Shown: positions 24,874-35,668 of the stretch, piece after piece
Numbering within the stretch: the stretch's first letter is position 1
Layout of the letters: each line of letters starts with the position of its first letter
NCBI GenBank assembly: GCA_024364735.1
Contig: JAGFNQ010001609.1
Coordinates: 470,911 to 534,910 of the forward strand
Source: Boesenbergia rotunda
Lineage: Eukaryota; Streptophyta; Magnoliopsida; Zingiberales; Zingiberaceae
Length of the DNA stretch: 64,000 nucleotides
Direction: 5' to 3'
Made by a program: the position numbers and the translations under genes
The notes under the pieces: generated by a model
Told to the model about the DNA's origin: nothing
Databases searched by the model: none
The model's input: only the letters and a program-made list of their open reading frames with translations

Positions 24874-27655
24874 GAGAAATGATATAAAGCATGAGTCGTG
24901 GCAAAAAAAAAATGAAAAAAAAGATAGAGAAAGGGGTCACGCGCTCGCATAAATTTTTCCCATCGCTTCATATCCTCCCTCCTTAATATTTCTCTGCCAA
25001 ATTTTCCCCCCTAAATCCCTTGACCTAAAATCTGCGCCGACGAAGAGCAAGCTCAGCGACGCCACCTCTCTTCTGTTGGATCTTGGATGGCTAGAGAGGG
25101 GGGTGTGAATAGCCACCCACTTAAACTTCTGGCTTCTTTGGAGTCTTTCTGCACTTTGGTTAGCATCGGAAGCAAAAACACAAAACAGAAAGAAACAGAC
25201 AGAGAACAAACCAGCGCTAACTCGGAAGGTTTACAAGGTTCGGAGATAACTTGTCCCTACTCCTTAACGTGCCCGTGAGGTGGGTGATCCCTTGATCCTC
25301 GGCAGATCAAGCCCCGAAAATCCGGATAATCAAAACTCCTTCTCGATAGAGTAACCTCTCCATAGATTTCAAAAATGTATAAGTTGAGTACAGGAGACCA
25401 CGAGAAGGAACTTACAGATGGGACCTTAAGCACAGGCACAGAAAGCGTGAAGGAAAAACTTCACAGAGCACAACACACAACACAACAGAACCCTAACGCA
25501 ATGACCTTCACTCAGCTCTTCGTTCTCGTTGTCTACTTGGTTTTTGATCGACTCGCAAAGTTGCCCTGTCTCTGCTTCGCCAACCTTCTCTTAAGCTTCC
25601 CTCCTGCTCATCACAGGCGTGTCTGCACCCACTGAATTACAGCCTCGTCGCCACTGACCCACTGACCTCCATAGAGCGCTCAGTCCACTGAAGACCTCTT
25701 CAGCTGAGCCTCAGGTCAGTCGCTAGCCCGCCCGAAGCCGTTGAATCCTGGAAACAAAAAACAAACAAACCTGCCACGATGAAAGTCGTCATTGACCCTC
25801 CTTCTTGGTTTGCATTGTCTCTGTATCCCTGCACACTCATCAGATGGATTAGCGAAGCAAATCATAGCGTATCAGAAAGAAATCAGCAGAAATCAGAAGT
25901 GATCAGGGAGTCTGACAGCGATTTAAATTAAAGTGATCGGTCACCCTGACCAATCAGTCACCCTTCTGACTGATCAGGCTCAACTCTGATCGATCCAGTA
26001 GAGATCTGATCGGTCTTATTGACCGATCAGCAATCAGGGATTGGTCACCAGACCGATCCTAAACCCATCAGGCTAGAACCTAGCCATGGCCTGATCGGTT
26101 CATTGACCGATCAGATCACAGCTTGATCTTTCAAACCAAACAGCTTGATCGGTCACTTGACCGATTAGCTTAGGGCTTGATCGATCAGGCTCCTGCCTGA
26201 TCAATCCCGTGACGCACTGACGGATTAGAGACCAGGGATCGGTCACCAGACAGATCCCTCCTTAGCCTACTGGGATTCCAAGCCAAAATGCCCTGATCGG
26301 TCACCAGACCAATCAGGGCGCTGCTGATCAGTCCAGCTGACCGATCAGCATGTGGCTGGACTGATCAGGACACATCCTGATCGGTCCAGACCTGACTGAT
26401 CGGTCCAGTTGACAGATCAGGGTCTTTCTGATCAGCTTCTGTTCGCATTCTGATCGATCACCAGACCGTTCAGTCACCCCACAGAAGGTTTCTGATCGGT
26501 TTCTGATCATTCACCAGACCGATCAGACGCCCTGGATCGGTCACTAGACCGATCTATTATCAAGGGAGTTCGTGCCAACTTCCTGATAGGAATCCAGACC
26601 GATCCACAACCGCAGGAGTTAGTGTCAACTCCCTGATCGGACCACAGACCGATCCAGCTTCGACCATTTCGACCCTGAGTTCAGAGAACAGGCTCCCTAG
26701 CCTTCTCTGACCCAGTCTGGTCCCGGAGAACGAGCTCCCGAGCCCTCTTTGACAAGTGCACTCAATGCTCAGTCCCCTAGACCAAGACTTCATGCCCAGC
26801 TTCACTCACCGGGACTTAGTCCAACCTAACTTCACTCACTAGGACCTACCTTCACTCACCAGGATTTCTTTCACCTACCTTCTCTCGCTAGGACCTGACT
26901 TCACTCACTAGAGTTTCCTTCACCTAGCTTCCCTCGCTAGGACATGGGTTTCATTCACCTAGCTTCCCTCGGTAGGACCTGGCTTCACTCACCAGGGTTT
27001 CTTTCACTTAGCTTCCCTCGCTAGGACCTGACTTCACTCACCAGAGTTTCCTTCACCTAGCTTCACTCACTAGGACCCGGCTTCACTCACCGGAGTTCGT
27101 GTCCAGTCCCCGACCAGGACTTAATCCAAACTTATCTTACTCACCTAAACTTAAATCGGTGTCAACACCAAAATAACAATCAGGTCAAACTGCATCAACA
27201 TCCTCCAGGCCAGATCAAGCTCGGCGACGCCACCTCTCCTCCTTTATCAAGCTTGGCGACGCCACCTCTCCTCCCTTATCAAGCTCGACGACACCACCTC
27301 TCCTCCAGGCCAGATCGAACCTCCCTCCTTTATCATCTCTCTGGCAAGCGACGCACCACAACCACTAGCGACGCTGACAAGCTCAGCAACGCCACCCTAA
27401 ACACGAAGCCGTGAAGACATGGCGGCTCCCATCCCTCTCTCTCGATCCGGTTGACGCATTTGCAAGGTTTGATTTTGTATTTTTTTCGCGTTTATGGTTA
27501 GTAGTATTCACAAGTTTTTCTCCATAAATTTGGAGTATCTAGACATTTTTTACTGTCATGAGTTCCTCTATTTTTCTCCATATGTTTATGGTTTAAATTT
27601 TCATGCTGCATATCAGTTTTCAACAACTTATAACATACTAGCTCCAGGGAATGCT
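24874..27655 (+). repeat. Left terminal inverted repeat of the MULE, split by a solo LTR
   Basis: 24874-25073 and 27206-27655 together match the reverse complement of 33590-34456. Landmarks are GATAGAGAAAGGGGTCACG, the GCGACGCCACCTCTCCTCC minisatellite, CCCTAAACACGAAGCCGTG and ACTAGCTCCAGGGAA. Relative to the right arm it lacks about 40 bases near the tip and has fewer minisatellite units. Confidence 0.88.
25074..27200 (-). mobile_element. Solo LTR (TGTTGG...CATCAACA) inside the MULE TIR
   Basis: A 2127-bp insert with inverted ends TGTTG/CAACA splits the left TIR. It is flanked by TCTTC and TCCTC, a likely 5-bp target-site duplication with one mismatch. It has no coding region. It contains many copies of a GATCGGTC...GACCGATC palindromic motif (about 25930-26660) and a second array of CTTCACTCACCAG/CTTCCCTCGCTAGGAC repeats (26790-27110). 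The end TGTTGG...GGCTAGAGAGGGGGGTG...GAATAGC resembles the reverse strand of the solo LTR at 62479-63441, so the two are relatives in opposite orientation. The lineage, possibly Ty1/copia, is not proven. Confidence 0.7.
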
Positions 27656-27873
27656 TCTCGTGATTATTGACTTCAACTTTTGGAAACCATAAATTTCTTG
27701 GAAATTTTGGGAAATTTTGTTTACTGCAATGTTTACTACAGAACTTTGTTATTGGTTTCCAGTAGAACTTTATTATTGTTCTACTGCATTGTTTACTTAA
27801 AACATTTTTTGTGCTATTGTTTAATTTTGTTTGCCAATAACTATTTTGTTTGAATTTAGGTTGTCAAATTGTT

Positions 27874-30372
27874 ATGGAGAGAGAACTATGAAATGAGGGT
27901 GATTCGTCAAATTCAAATGCAATTGATACTCCACAAGTTGGGATGCATTTTTCATCTGAAGGAGAAGTTCGTGATTTTTACAAATAATATGCACAAGGAC
28001 TTGGGTTTGGTATTTCAAAGATAGGTTCCAAAAAAGGAGATGATGGCCAAGTAAGGTATTTTACATTTGGATGCTCTAAAAATGGTAAAACTGTTCCTAG
28101 AGTGAAAAATTCCTTTTATCCTATACCTTGTTGCAAGACGGATTGCAAAGCAAAGATTAATATTACAATTCAGAATGATGGATTATGTGTCATTACTAGT
28201 ATTCAACTTGATCACAATCATGCATTAAGTCCAAGGAAGTCAAGATATTTTAGATGTAATAAAGTGTTAGATTCTGAAACTAAGAGAAAATTAGAGTTGA
28301 ATGATCAAGTGGGAATAACATTGAGTTAGAGTTTTCAATCATTTGTTGTTGAAGCTGGTGGTTATGAAAATTTATCATTTGATTAAAGAAAGTGTAGAAA
28401 TTATGTGGCCGAAGCATGGAGATTAAGGCTTGGGAATGGTGATGCAGGAGCCTTGAATAATTACTTTTGTCGTATGCAAAGTAGAAATTCAAATTTCTTT
28501 TATGTGATTGATGTAGATGAGGAGTCTCGCATAAGAAATATATTTTGGGCTGATGCCAGACGTAGGGTTGCATGTGATTCTTTTTCTAATGTTGTTACAT
28601 TTGATATTACATATCTTACCAATAGTTATGATATGTCATTTGCTCCGTTTGTTGGAGTAACTCATCATGGTGAGTCCATATTACTTGGTTGTGGTTTGAT
28701 ATCCAAAGAAGATTCTGAAACTTTTATTTGGTTATTCAAATCATGGTTGACATGCATGAGAGGACAAGCTCCACGAGCTATTATTACGGATCAATGCAAA
28801 GCCATGGAAATTGCAATTCTGGAGGTATTTCCGAACTCTCATCATCGTTTATGTCTTTGACATATTATGAAAAAACTTCCTGCCAAGTTTAGTGGCCATG
28901 CCAACTATAAGTTGATAAAGAGAAATTTGAAGAGTATTGTTTACAATTCTTTGACATCTGAAGAATATGATAGCAATTGGAAAAGTTGATTGAAGAATTT
29001 AACTTAGAGAAAAATGATTGGTTGAATTCTTTATATGAAATTCGTCATAAGTGGATGCCTGTGTATGTGAAAGATAAATTTTGGACAGGGATGTTGACAA
29101 GTCAAAGAAGTGAGAGTATGAATGCATTTTTTGATGATTATGTTCATTTGAAGACAACTTTGAAATAGTTTGTTGAACAATATGACAATGCTTTGAAAAG
29201 CAAGATTGAAGATAATTTAGATTTTGCGTCTTTCAATTCTATCATTCCAGTTATTAGTGGTAATCCAATTGAAAAGTAATTTCAAAGTGTTTATACTAAC
29301 ATAATATTTAAGTTGTTTCAAGATGAAATGCGAAATTTGATGTTTTGTAACACTTCATTTGTGAAGCAAGAAAGGCCAACACTCTTTTTTGAGGTGATAG
29401 AAACTATATATGGAAAAGAGGGAGCAACTCCAAAAGAAGTTTCCTTTTGGGTACAATATAGTGAGTTACAATGTTAGATGAAATGTTTGTGTCGTCTCTT
29501 TGAGTTTTGTGGAATTGTGTGTAGACATTTGTTGTCTGTTCTGGTGAAAAGAAATGTTACTATACTTCCAGAAAATTAAATTTTGGAGCGATGACGGAAA
29601 GACATTAAATGGGGATACCAAGGAATCACTAATATTTATGATGATTTTTATCATCATGCAGAGGAAAGACGAAGATATAATAATCTTCAACCATTATTAC
29701 AGGAAGTGGGACAACTTGGGTTGAAAAATGATGAGAGATACTTTGTTTTAACAGAAATATTGAAAGAAGCGAAAAAAATGATTATGGATATAAATATTGA
29801 TGATTCATTGGATGACCATCAGGACAACAATAGAATACATGAGGAATCAAAAACTGAGAGAAAAAAGTTTCACAGTTCACTGAAAGTAAAGTATCGTGGG
29901 CGTCACCGATGAAAAGAAAGCAATCCAAAATTGAGCAAATTGTGAAAAAGACAAAGGCAAAGTCTCGGAAAAAGGTTTGGTTGTATCTATCGATAGGGTT
30001 ACTTTTGTTATTTTAATTGATTTTACTTTTGTTATTTGTTAACATTGAACATAAGTACATCTATCTATAGGGTTCTACAATTGATAGAAAGCAAGATGAG
30101 TTATCAAATTTGAATCCTCCAACTATGATCGATGATCAATCCAGTCAAAATGTAAGTTAGCTGGTTGAATTTTTTTGAATTTAGAATTTTGTACTATTTT
30201 ATTTAATAGTTGGTAGTTTTGGTAAGAATTTATCATTTTATATTTCATTTGTATTATGTTGTTTTTGGATGACCATAATTATTATTAATCATCTCTTTTA
30301 TATGGGTAGGTTGTAGCTGAAAAAGTTGTAAATTGTGATGTAGTCAATTGTACTCAAGCGTCAAAAACATAA
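27874..30372 (+). pseudogene. FAR1/FHY3-like MULE transposase, inactivated
   Basis: Reading from the ATG at 27874, the order is: FAR1 DNA-binding domain (VGMHFSSEGEVRDFY, then C...C...DHNH), MULE transposase core (FDITYLTN with the first Asp, RAIITDQCKAM with the second, then HHRLCL and HIMKKLP) and a SWIM zinc finger (KCLCRLFEFCG followed by VCRHLLSVL). Two introns appear to end the gene (29975-30070 and 30152-30309), with a stop at 30372. At least ten in-frame stops break it, the first at codon 6, and one base seems lost near 28980; another frameshift lies near 29895. Most stops look like CAG/CAA to TAG/TAA or TGG to TGA, as expected from decay of methylated cytosine. It is the element's own transposase rather than a domesticated FAR1 gene, given its position between TIRs. 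Confidence 0.9.
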
Positions 30373-32480
30373 GGTGAAGATTCTTTATTTATTGGATACC
30401 TTTGCACATGCGTTCTTAATTCCAAATGACACTCTAGATAAAAGCTGAAGATTCTTTATTTATTAGATGTGTCATGATTTGTGATTGAGTTTTGCTTAGT
30501 TGTTCCAATCATGATTTGTGCATGTGAGCATTTTGTGTTTCTACCATTTATGAAGTGTTTGCAGATGAAGTAGGCATGTTTTGTTTATATATTGCAGATG
30601 AAGTTGGCATGCTAATTGTTATTTGGATCAACCATGTTTGAGTTATGATTCTAGTGTTTTTGTCAATAATTATGAACTTATATTGATATCAGCCAGTACG
30701 AGTAGGAATTTTAGAAGTTGGTTTTGATTGATAAATCAACCATGTTCATCTAGTTTTGGTTGAACTCCAACTGCAGAAGCTGGTGTAGGGAGCAAAGGCA
30801 GAGGCAGAAGCTATTGATGATTTCATTGGCGATGCTCCATCTGTATTTTTAGTCTGAAGCTGGTTGAACTCCATCTGTATTTTTAGCAAAGGCAAAGGTA
30901 GAAGCTGGTTGAACTCCATCTGTATTTTTAGTCTGAACAAGTAATCTATATTTTGACAATTTCATTGCCGATGCTCTGTAGTCTATAGTCTGAACAAGTA
31001 ATCTGTATTATGAACAAGTAATCTGTAGTCTGAACAAGTTTAAGAAAGCTTGATATTATGAACCTGTGTTGGCACTGAGAGTTTGATACTGTGATCCTGT
31101 GTTGGCAGAGTTTGATATTGTCATCATGTGTTCCTGTTTGAACCACAATTTGCATAAAACATACATGCATCTCTTTCAACTTCTCTTTTTAATTGTATTC
31201 TAAAGCCATATATGAGATGACAGCAGAATATGGACCCTCCGTTTACCTTACAAAACTGAAACTCCTGAGGCCTTCCTTACTGAAGCTGTGCATAATGTCC
31301 AAGTGCCACTGAAAGCACAGATTAAAGCTAAAAACAACAAAGAATCAGCTACTTCTGATCAGTATCGACAGATAAAAACTGGACCGTAAAAATTCTCTAC
31401 TTGAAAGGACCCAGCTGCTTCTGATGAAAAACCATGAGTAAAGATATCAGCTGCTTCTGATCAGTAAAGAATCAGCTAAAAACTGCTTCTGATCAGCAAA
31501 GAATCAGCTGCTTCTGATGTTTCCCAGGTAAAGTATCAGAAAATAGTATCTGTCGATTGCAGTATCAGAAAACAGGATACCGATAAAGCCAACAATCATA
31601 ATTGATGAAAAACATATTGCCAAAATTCAGTATGTTTCCATCCTCCAGCCGTCCACTTCCGAGTAATAAAGCCAACAATCCATAACTGATGAAAAACCAT
31701 GAGTAAAGATATCAGCTGCTTCTGATCAGCAAAGAATCAGCTAAAAACTGCTTCTGATCAGCAAAGAATCAACTGCTTCTGATGTTTCCTAGGTAAAGTA
31801 TCAGAAAACAGCATCTGCTAATTGCAGTATCAAAAAACAAGATACCGATAAAGTCAACAATCCATAACTGATGAAAATAACATCTGTCGGTTGCAGTATG
31901 TTTCCAATTGCAGTATCAACAAAGAATCAGCTGCTTCCATCCTCCAGCCTTCCACTTTCGAGTAATAAAGCCAACAATCCATAACTGATCAAAAACCATG
32001 ACTAAAGATATCTGATTAAGCCAAAACAGGCTTCATTTCAGAACTAGGAAATCACCCCTTAACAGCAAACCAAATACAACAACCCGATACCCAACAACAC
32101 TTCAAACATTTCTCGCACAAAAACAAACTTTATTTCAGAAATAAGAAATCAGAGCAATCCAAAACCCATACACTCCAAACATTTCTCGCACAATTGAAAG
32201 GACCCAGAAAAGCAGCCAATTCAGAAAAAGATAGCAAAAGATTGAATCACAACAACATTCAATCACAACAACATTGAATCACAACAATAGCAAAACAACC
32301 AATTAAGAATCACAACAACATTCATCAAAAATCCACTTGAGAAGAATTATAACATCAATTAAGAATACTATAATTTTGCCAAACAACCATAGCAAATCAT
32401 TTCTCAACCAAAAAACACTAAGAAGACACATTAAAAAGCTAAAATCTTCTTTCAATACTTAAACAGTTATTTGCTTACAT
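30373..32480. repeat. MULE interior with two tandem-repeat arrays
   Basis: No gene is seen. About 30745-31110 repeats GAACTCCATCTGTATTTTTAG and AACAAGTAATCTGTA. About 31360-32010 repeats AAGAATCAGCTGCTTCTGAT and a ~270-bp unit containing AAGCCAACAATCCATAACTGAT, present two to three times. 32010-32480 is A-rich with a short ACAACATTCAATCACA repeat. Confidence 0.7.
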
Positions 32481-32504
32481 CAACCACCTGAAAATCATTA
32501 CAAT

Positions 32505-32955
32505 CTAAGTAAATACAACTACAATAATAGCAAGTTTAAACTTTCTATTAAGTGAACATATTTCATCACTCAACTTTACAGTAACAGAATTGTTTACATT
32601 ATTTAAGAGATCATTGCAATCAATTGCACCCTGGTAATTATTAGATTTCTTCAATTCACTGATCTCTATATGCAATTTCTTGTTTTCCCTCTTTAGATCA
32701 TTAATAATTGTCTTAGTTCTCTCTGAAAATGCAGGATCATGCCATAGAAGAAGCCACACCCCATTTCCTGATTATCAAATAATCTTAATAAAAATCCAAT
32801 AATTAAAAAACATATAAATATAATTAATTTGGAAACAATTTAATATATATATAAAATTTACTCTGAAATTTAGACATGAAAAAAATCGTTTTCCTGGATT
32901 AGTTTGCTTCCATGATGTCCAATGAGTAGCTTTTAATCCGCAATGACATAATATA
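32505..32955 (-). pseudogene. GRF-type zinc-finger and coiled-coil gene remnant carried by the MULE
   Basis: On the minus strand the exon ending at 32872 reads CHCGLKATHWTSW followed by NPGKRFFSCLNF, the first half of a GRF zinc finger. After a GTAAAT donor and CAG acceptor the exon from 32767 continues MGCGFFY, then WHDPAFSERTK and a heptad-rich LKRENKKLHIEISELKK coiled coil. Between GCGFFY and WHDP one base is missing, so the domain is frameshifted. The 5' end was not resolved. GRF/coiled-coil genes of this kind are common in plant transposon-rich DNA; whether this one was captured or is an accessory gene of the element is unknown. Confidence 0.75.
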
Positions 32956-33589
32956 TGGGGAGTTTCACCTTGTTTATCATTTGTGTCTTTGAGTACTGAA
33001 ATAAGTTGTTGATGAAGAACTGGCTGCCATGAAAATATATTCCTTTGTCCTACAATTTTTTATATCAAAATAGTAGTGAATCATACTTTCTATTTCGTAT
33101 CCTTACTCGACTACTATAAATTTAGATAATAAATTGTTATACTAACACTTAGGAGGCCACACTGTAAATTTGAGCATCTGCCTGCTCGAAGAAACTGCTC
33201 GAAATATCATAGAAATAACAAAGCGTCATCTTTATAGAGAAGTGAAAGAGGAAAATAAAGAACGTATACGCCGTACATACGAGAAAATACAGATTCAAGT
33301 TTGAACATCAATATACTGCTTACTAGAAACGCCAAACAGAAAAGAGAAATGATATGCAGAGCCTCGTTTTAGATTGTAGAATCTAAAACTATTCTGGAAA
33401 GAAATTCAAGAGGATCTCATCTCTAATCATTCATTATTTTTTATCTTCTAGAGTTGAATTAAATATCATTTTGAGCATCTTAATCCTTATTTTGTTAGTC
33501 AATATATCCTACAATATGTAGATTTTGATTATGAAAACCAAACATATTTGGGCCTAATGCATTTTAAATACATTTCCAGGAAATTTATG

Positions 33590-34456
33590 GAGAAATGATA
33601 TGCAGCATGAAATGATATACATTTCCCTGGAGCTAGTATTCTATAAGATGTAGAGAAATAATATGCAACATGGAAATTTAAACCATAAACATATGGAGAA
33701 AAACAGAGGAACTCATGGAGAGGAACTCATGACAGTAAAAAATGTCTAGATACTCCAAACTTATGGAGAAAAACTTGTGAATATTACTAACCATAAACGC
33801 GGAAAAAATAGAAAATCAAACTTTGCAGATGTGTCAACCAGATCGAGAGAGAGGGATGGTAGTCGCCACGACTTCACGACTTCGTGTTTAGGGTGGCATC
33901 GCTGAGCTTGTCGGCGTCGCTGGTGGTTGTGATGCGTCACTTGCCAGAGAGATGATAAAGGAGGGAGGTTCGATCTGGCCTGAAGGAGAGGTGGCGTCAC
34001 CGAGCTTAATCTGGCCTGGAGGAGGGGTGGCGTCGTTGAGCTTGTCGGCGTCGCTAGTGGTTGTGGTGCGTCGCTTGCCAGAGAGATGATAAAGGAGGGA
34101 GGTTCGATATAGCCTGGAGGAGAGGTGACATCGCGAGCTTGATAAGGGATGAGAGGTGGTGTCGCCGAGCTTGATAAGGGGGGAGAGGTGGCGTCACCGA
34201 GCTTGATCTGGCCTGGAGGAGGGGTGGCGTCGCTGAGCTTGCTCTTCGCCGGCACAGATTTTAGGTCAAGAGATTTAGGGGGGAAAATTTGGCAGAGAGA
34301 TGTTAAGGAGGGAGGATATGAAGCGATGGGGAAAATTTGCGTGAACACGTGACCCCTTTCTCTATCTTTTTTTTTCATTTTTTTTTTGCCATGTAGACTT
34401 GCTGACGGGTTCCTTGAGCTTTTCGTGTTAACATTTCGTGCTTCATATCATTTCTC
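33590..34456 (-). repeat. Right terminal inverted repeat of the MULE
   Basis: Inverse of the left TIR, longer because the GCGACGCC...GGCCTGGAGGAG minisatellite has more units (about 33890-34250). The end motif GAGAAATGATAT is repeated internally at about 33350 and 33593, facing inward. Confidence 0.88.
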
Positions 34457-34465
34457 CTTATTTAA

Positions 34466-35668
34466 ATAGATATCTACCAATTTTTTTGTTTATTTTGACT
34501 TCTCTGTCATAATCCTTTTGATTTTGAACTTTATAAAGGTATCATTAATATCTATCTAACTAAATCTTCGGGGCCGGACCAATTTAAACGAATAAGATTT
34601 TGATCATCACTCGTAGATAAGTCGAGAAGTTAAAAGAAAATGAAACTTAACGACAACAACTACCCGAACAAGCCACTTGAAACGAACCTTCTTGATGTGA
34701 ACTCCATCATAACAAATAATAATCTCCTTGTTGGAGACAATGGCCATACTTTGCTATCAAGTAAAACCTACCAATTGGTGGTCAATTAAAGAATTAAATC
34801 CAAAGTACCATCAATCCAATAATTAAACAACACTATCAAACAAAAAGGCTTTGTAGATTTATTTGTTTAACTAGAATTGCTAATGCCCTACTCAATTTAT
34901 TAAATTGCCATCCTTATCATAAAACATAGTTCAATGGAAATAAAGTATAATTTTCCATAGATAACTTGTGAGGGTGAAAGAATATGCTATAAGTTGTGAA
35001 AGCCTAATGGTGCCAACAAAATATGAATTATAATTTATAAAAAAACAATAATTAATATGGCATATTTCAACAGCTTTTTTTTAAAAAAAAAAAGAAGAGA
35101 ATAATCTAGTTGAATTATGTTTTTAAAAAATCACTTTTTGAGCATTTATTAACATTCTATGCAAGATTGTGCATATGATTGTGATCTGTGATGTCAAAAA
35201 ACATATGCAAATAGAATAGAGGTATTGAGAAGATCATGTACTGTGTTTTTTATTGTAAGGGATTTAGACATGATGGCCATAGGGTTTGGGTTGCACCACC
35301 AAGGTTGCTAGTAAAAAGAATGGATGGAAAGCCGCAACAATGGCGGTCGACACTAGGGGTTACCTGGAGATTATGGGCCAATAAGTTGTTTGACAAAAAA
35401 GAACACAAGATTCCTACAAATATTCTTCCGAGCAGATAAAAATGAGGTTTACAGATGATTTTATGGGGATGCCTGAGACAATCAAAAGGGAGAGAACGAA
35501 ATTGCAAAGTGAGTTGTTACAGCCATTGTCGTTGAAAATTACCACGACAATCGTAAAAACAAGAGCATGATACCATTTGAGGCAAAACAAATTCCTCATA
35601 ACTTATTGGAGAGCACAAACATGTCAATGTGAAATTTCAGATGGGAGTCGATGTTGTAAACCTTCAAT
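34466..35668. other. Spacer between the MULE and ATPC
   Basis: The last ~100 bases before 35669 are probably ATPC 3' UTR (minus strand). A 67-codon plus-strand frame at 35236-35439 (starting MYCVFYCKGFRHDGHR) reads like coding sequence but matches nothing I recognise and ends at adjacent stops; it may be a relic. The rest is AT-rich. Confidence 0.5.

Larger units (their letters stand above)
24874..34456. mobile_element. Mutator-like element (MULE) with long TIRs and FAR1-type transposase
   Basis: The element starts GAGAAATGATAT and ends with the exact inverse ATATCATTTCTC. It is flanked by a perfect 9-bp direct repeat CTTATTTAA at 24865-24873 and 34457-34465, the target-site length typical of Mutator transposons. 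The terminal inverted repeats are several hundred bases long. Inside are a FAR1/MuDR-type transposase remnant on the plus strand (27874-30372), tandem-repeat arrays (30745-32010) and a GRF zinc-finger gene remnant on the minus strand. A 2.1 kb solo LTR interrupts the left TIR. The transposase has many stops, so movement today would need enzyme from elsewhere. Confidence 0.92.

Noticed and set aside
33761..34378. 205-codon minus-strand frame rich in Pro, Ser and Thr
   Set aside because: It translates the GCGACGCCACC minisatellite of the MULE terminal repeat; low complexity and no known domain.
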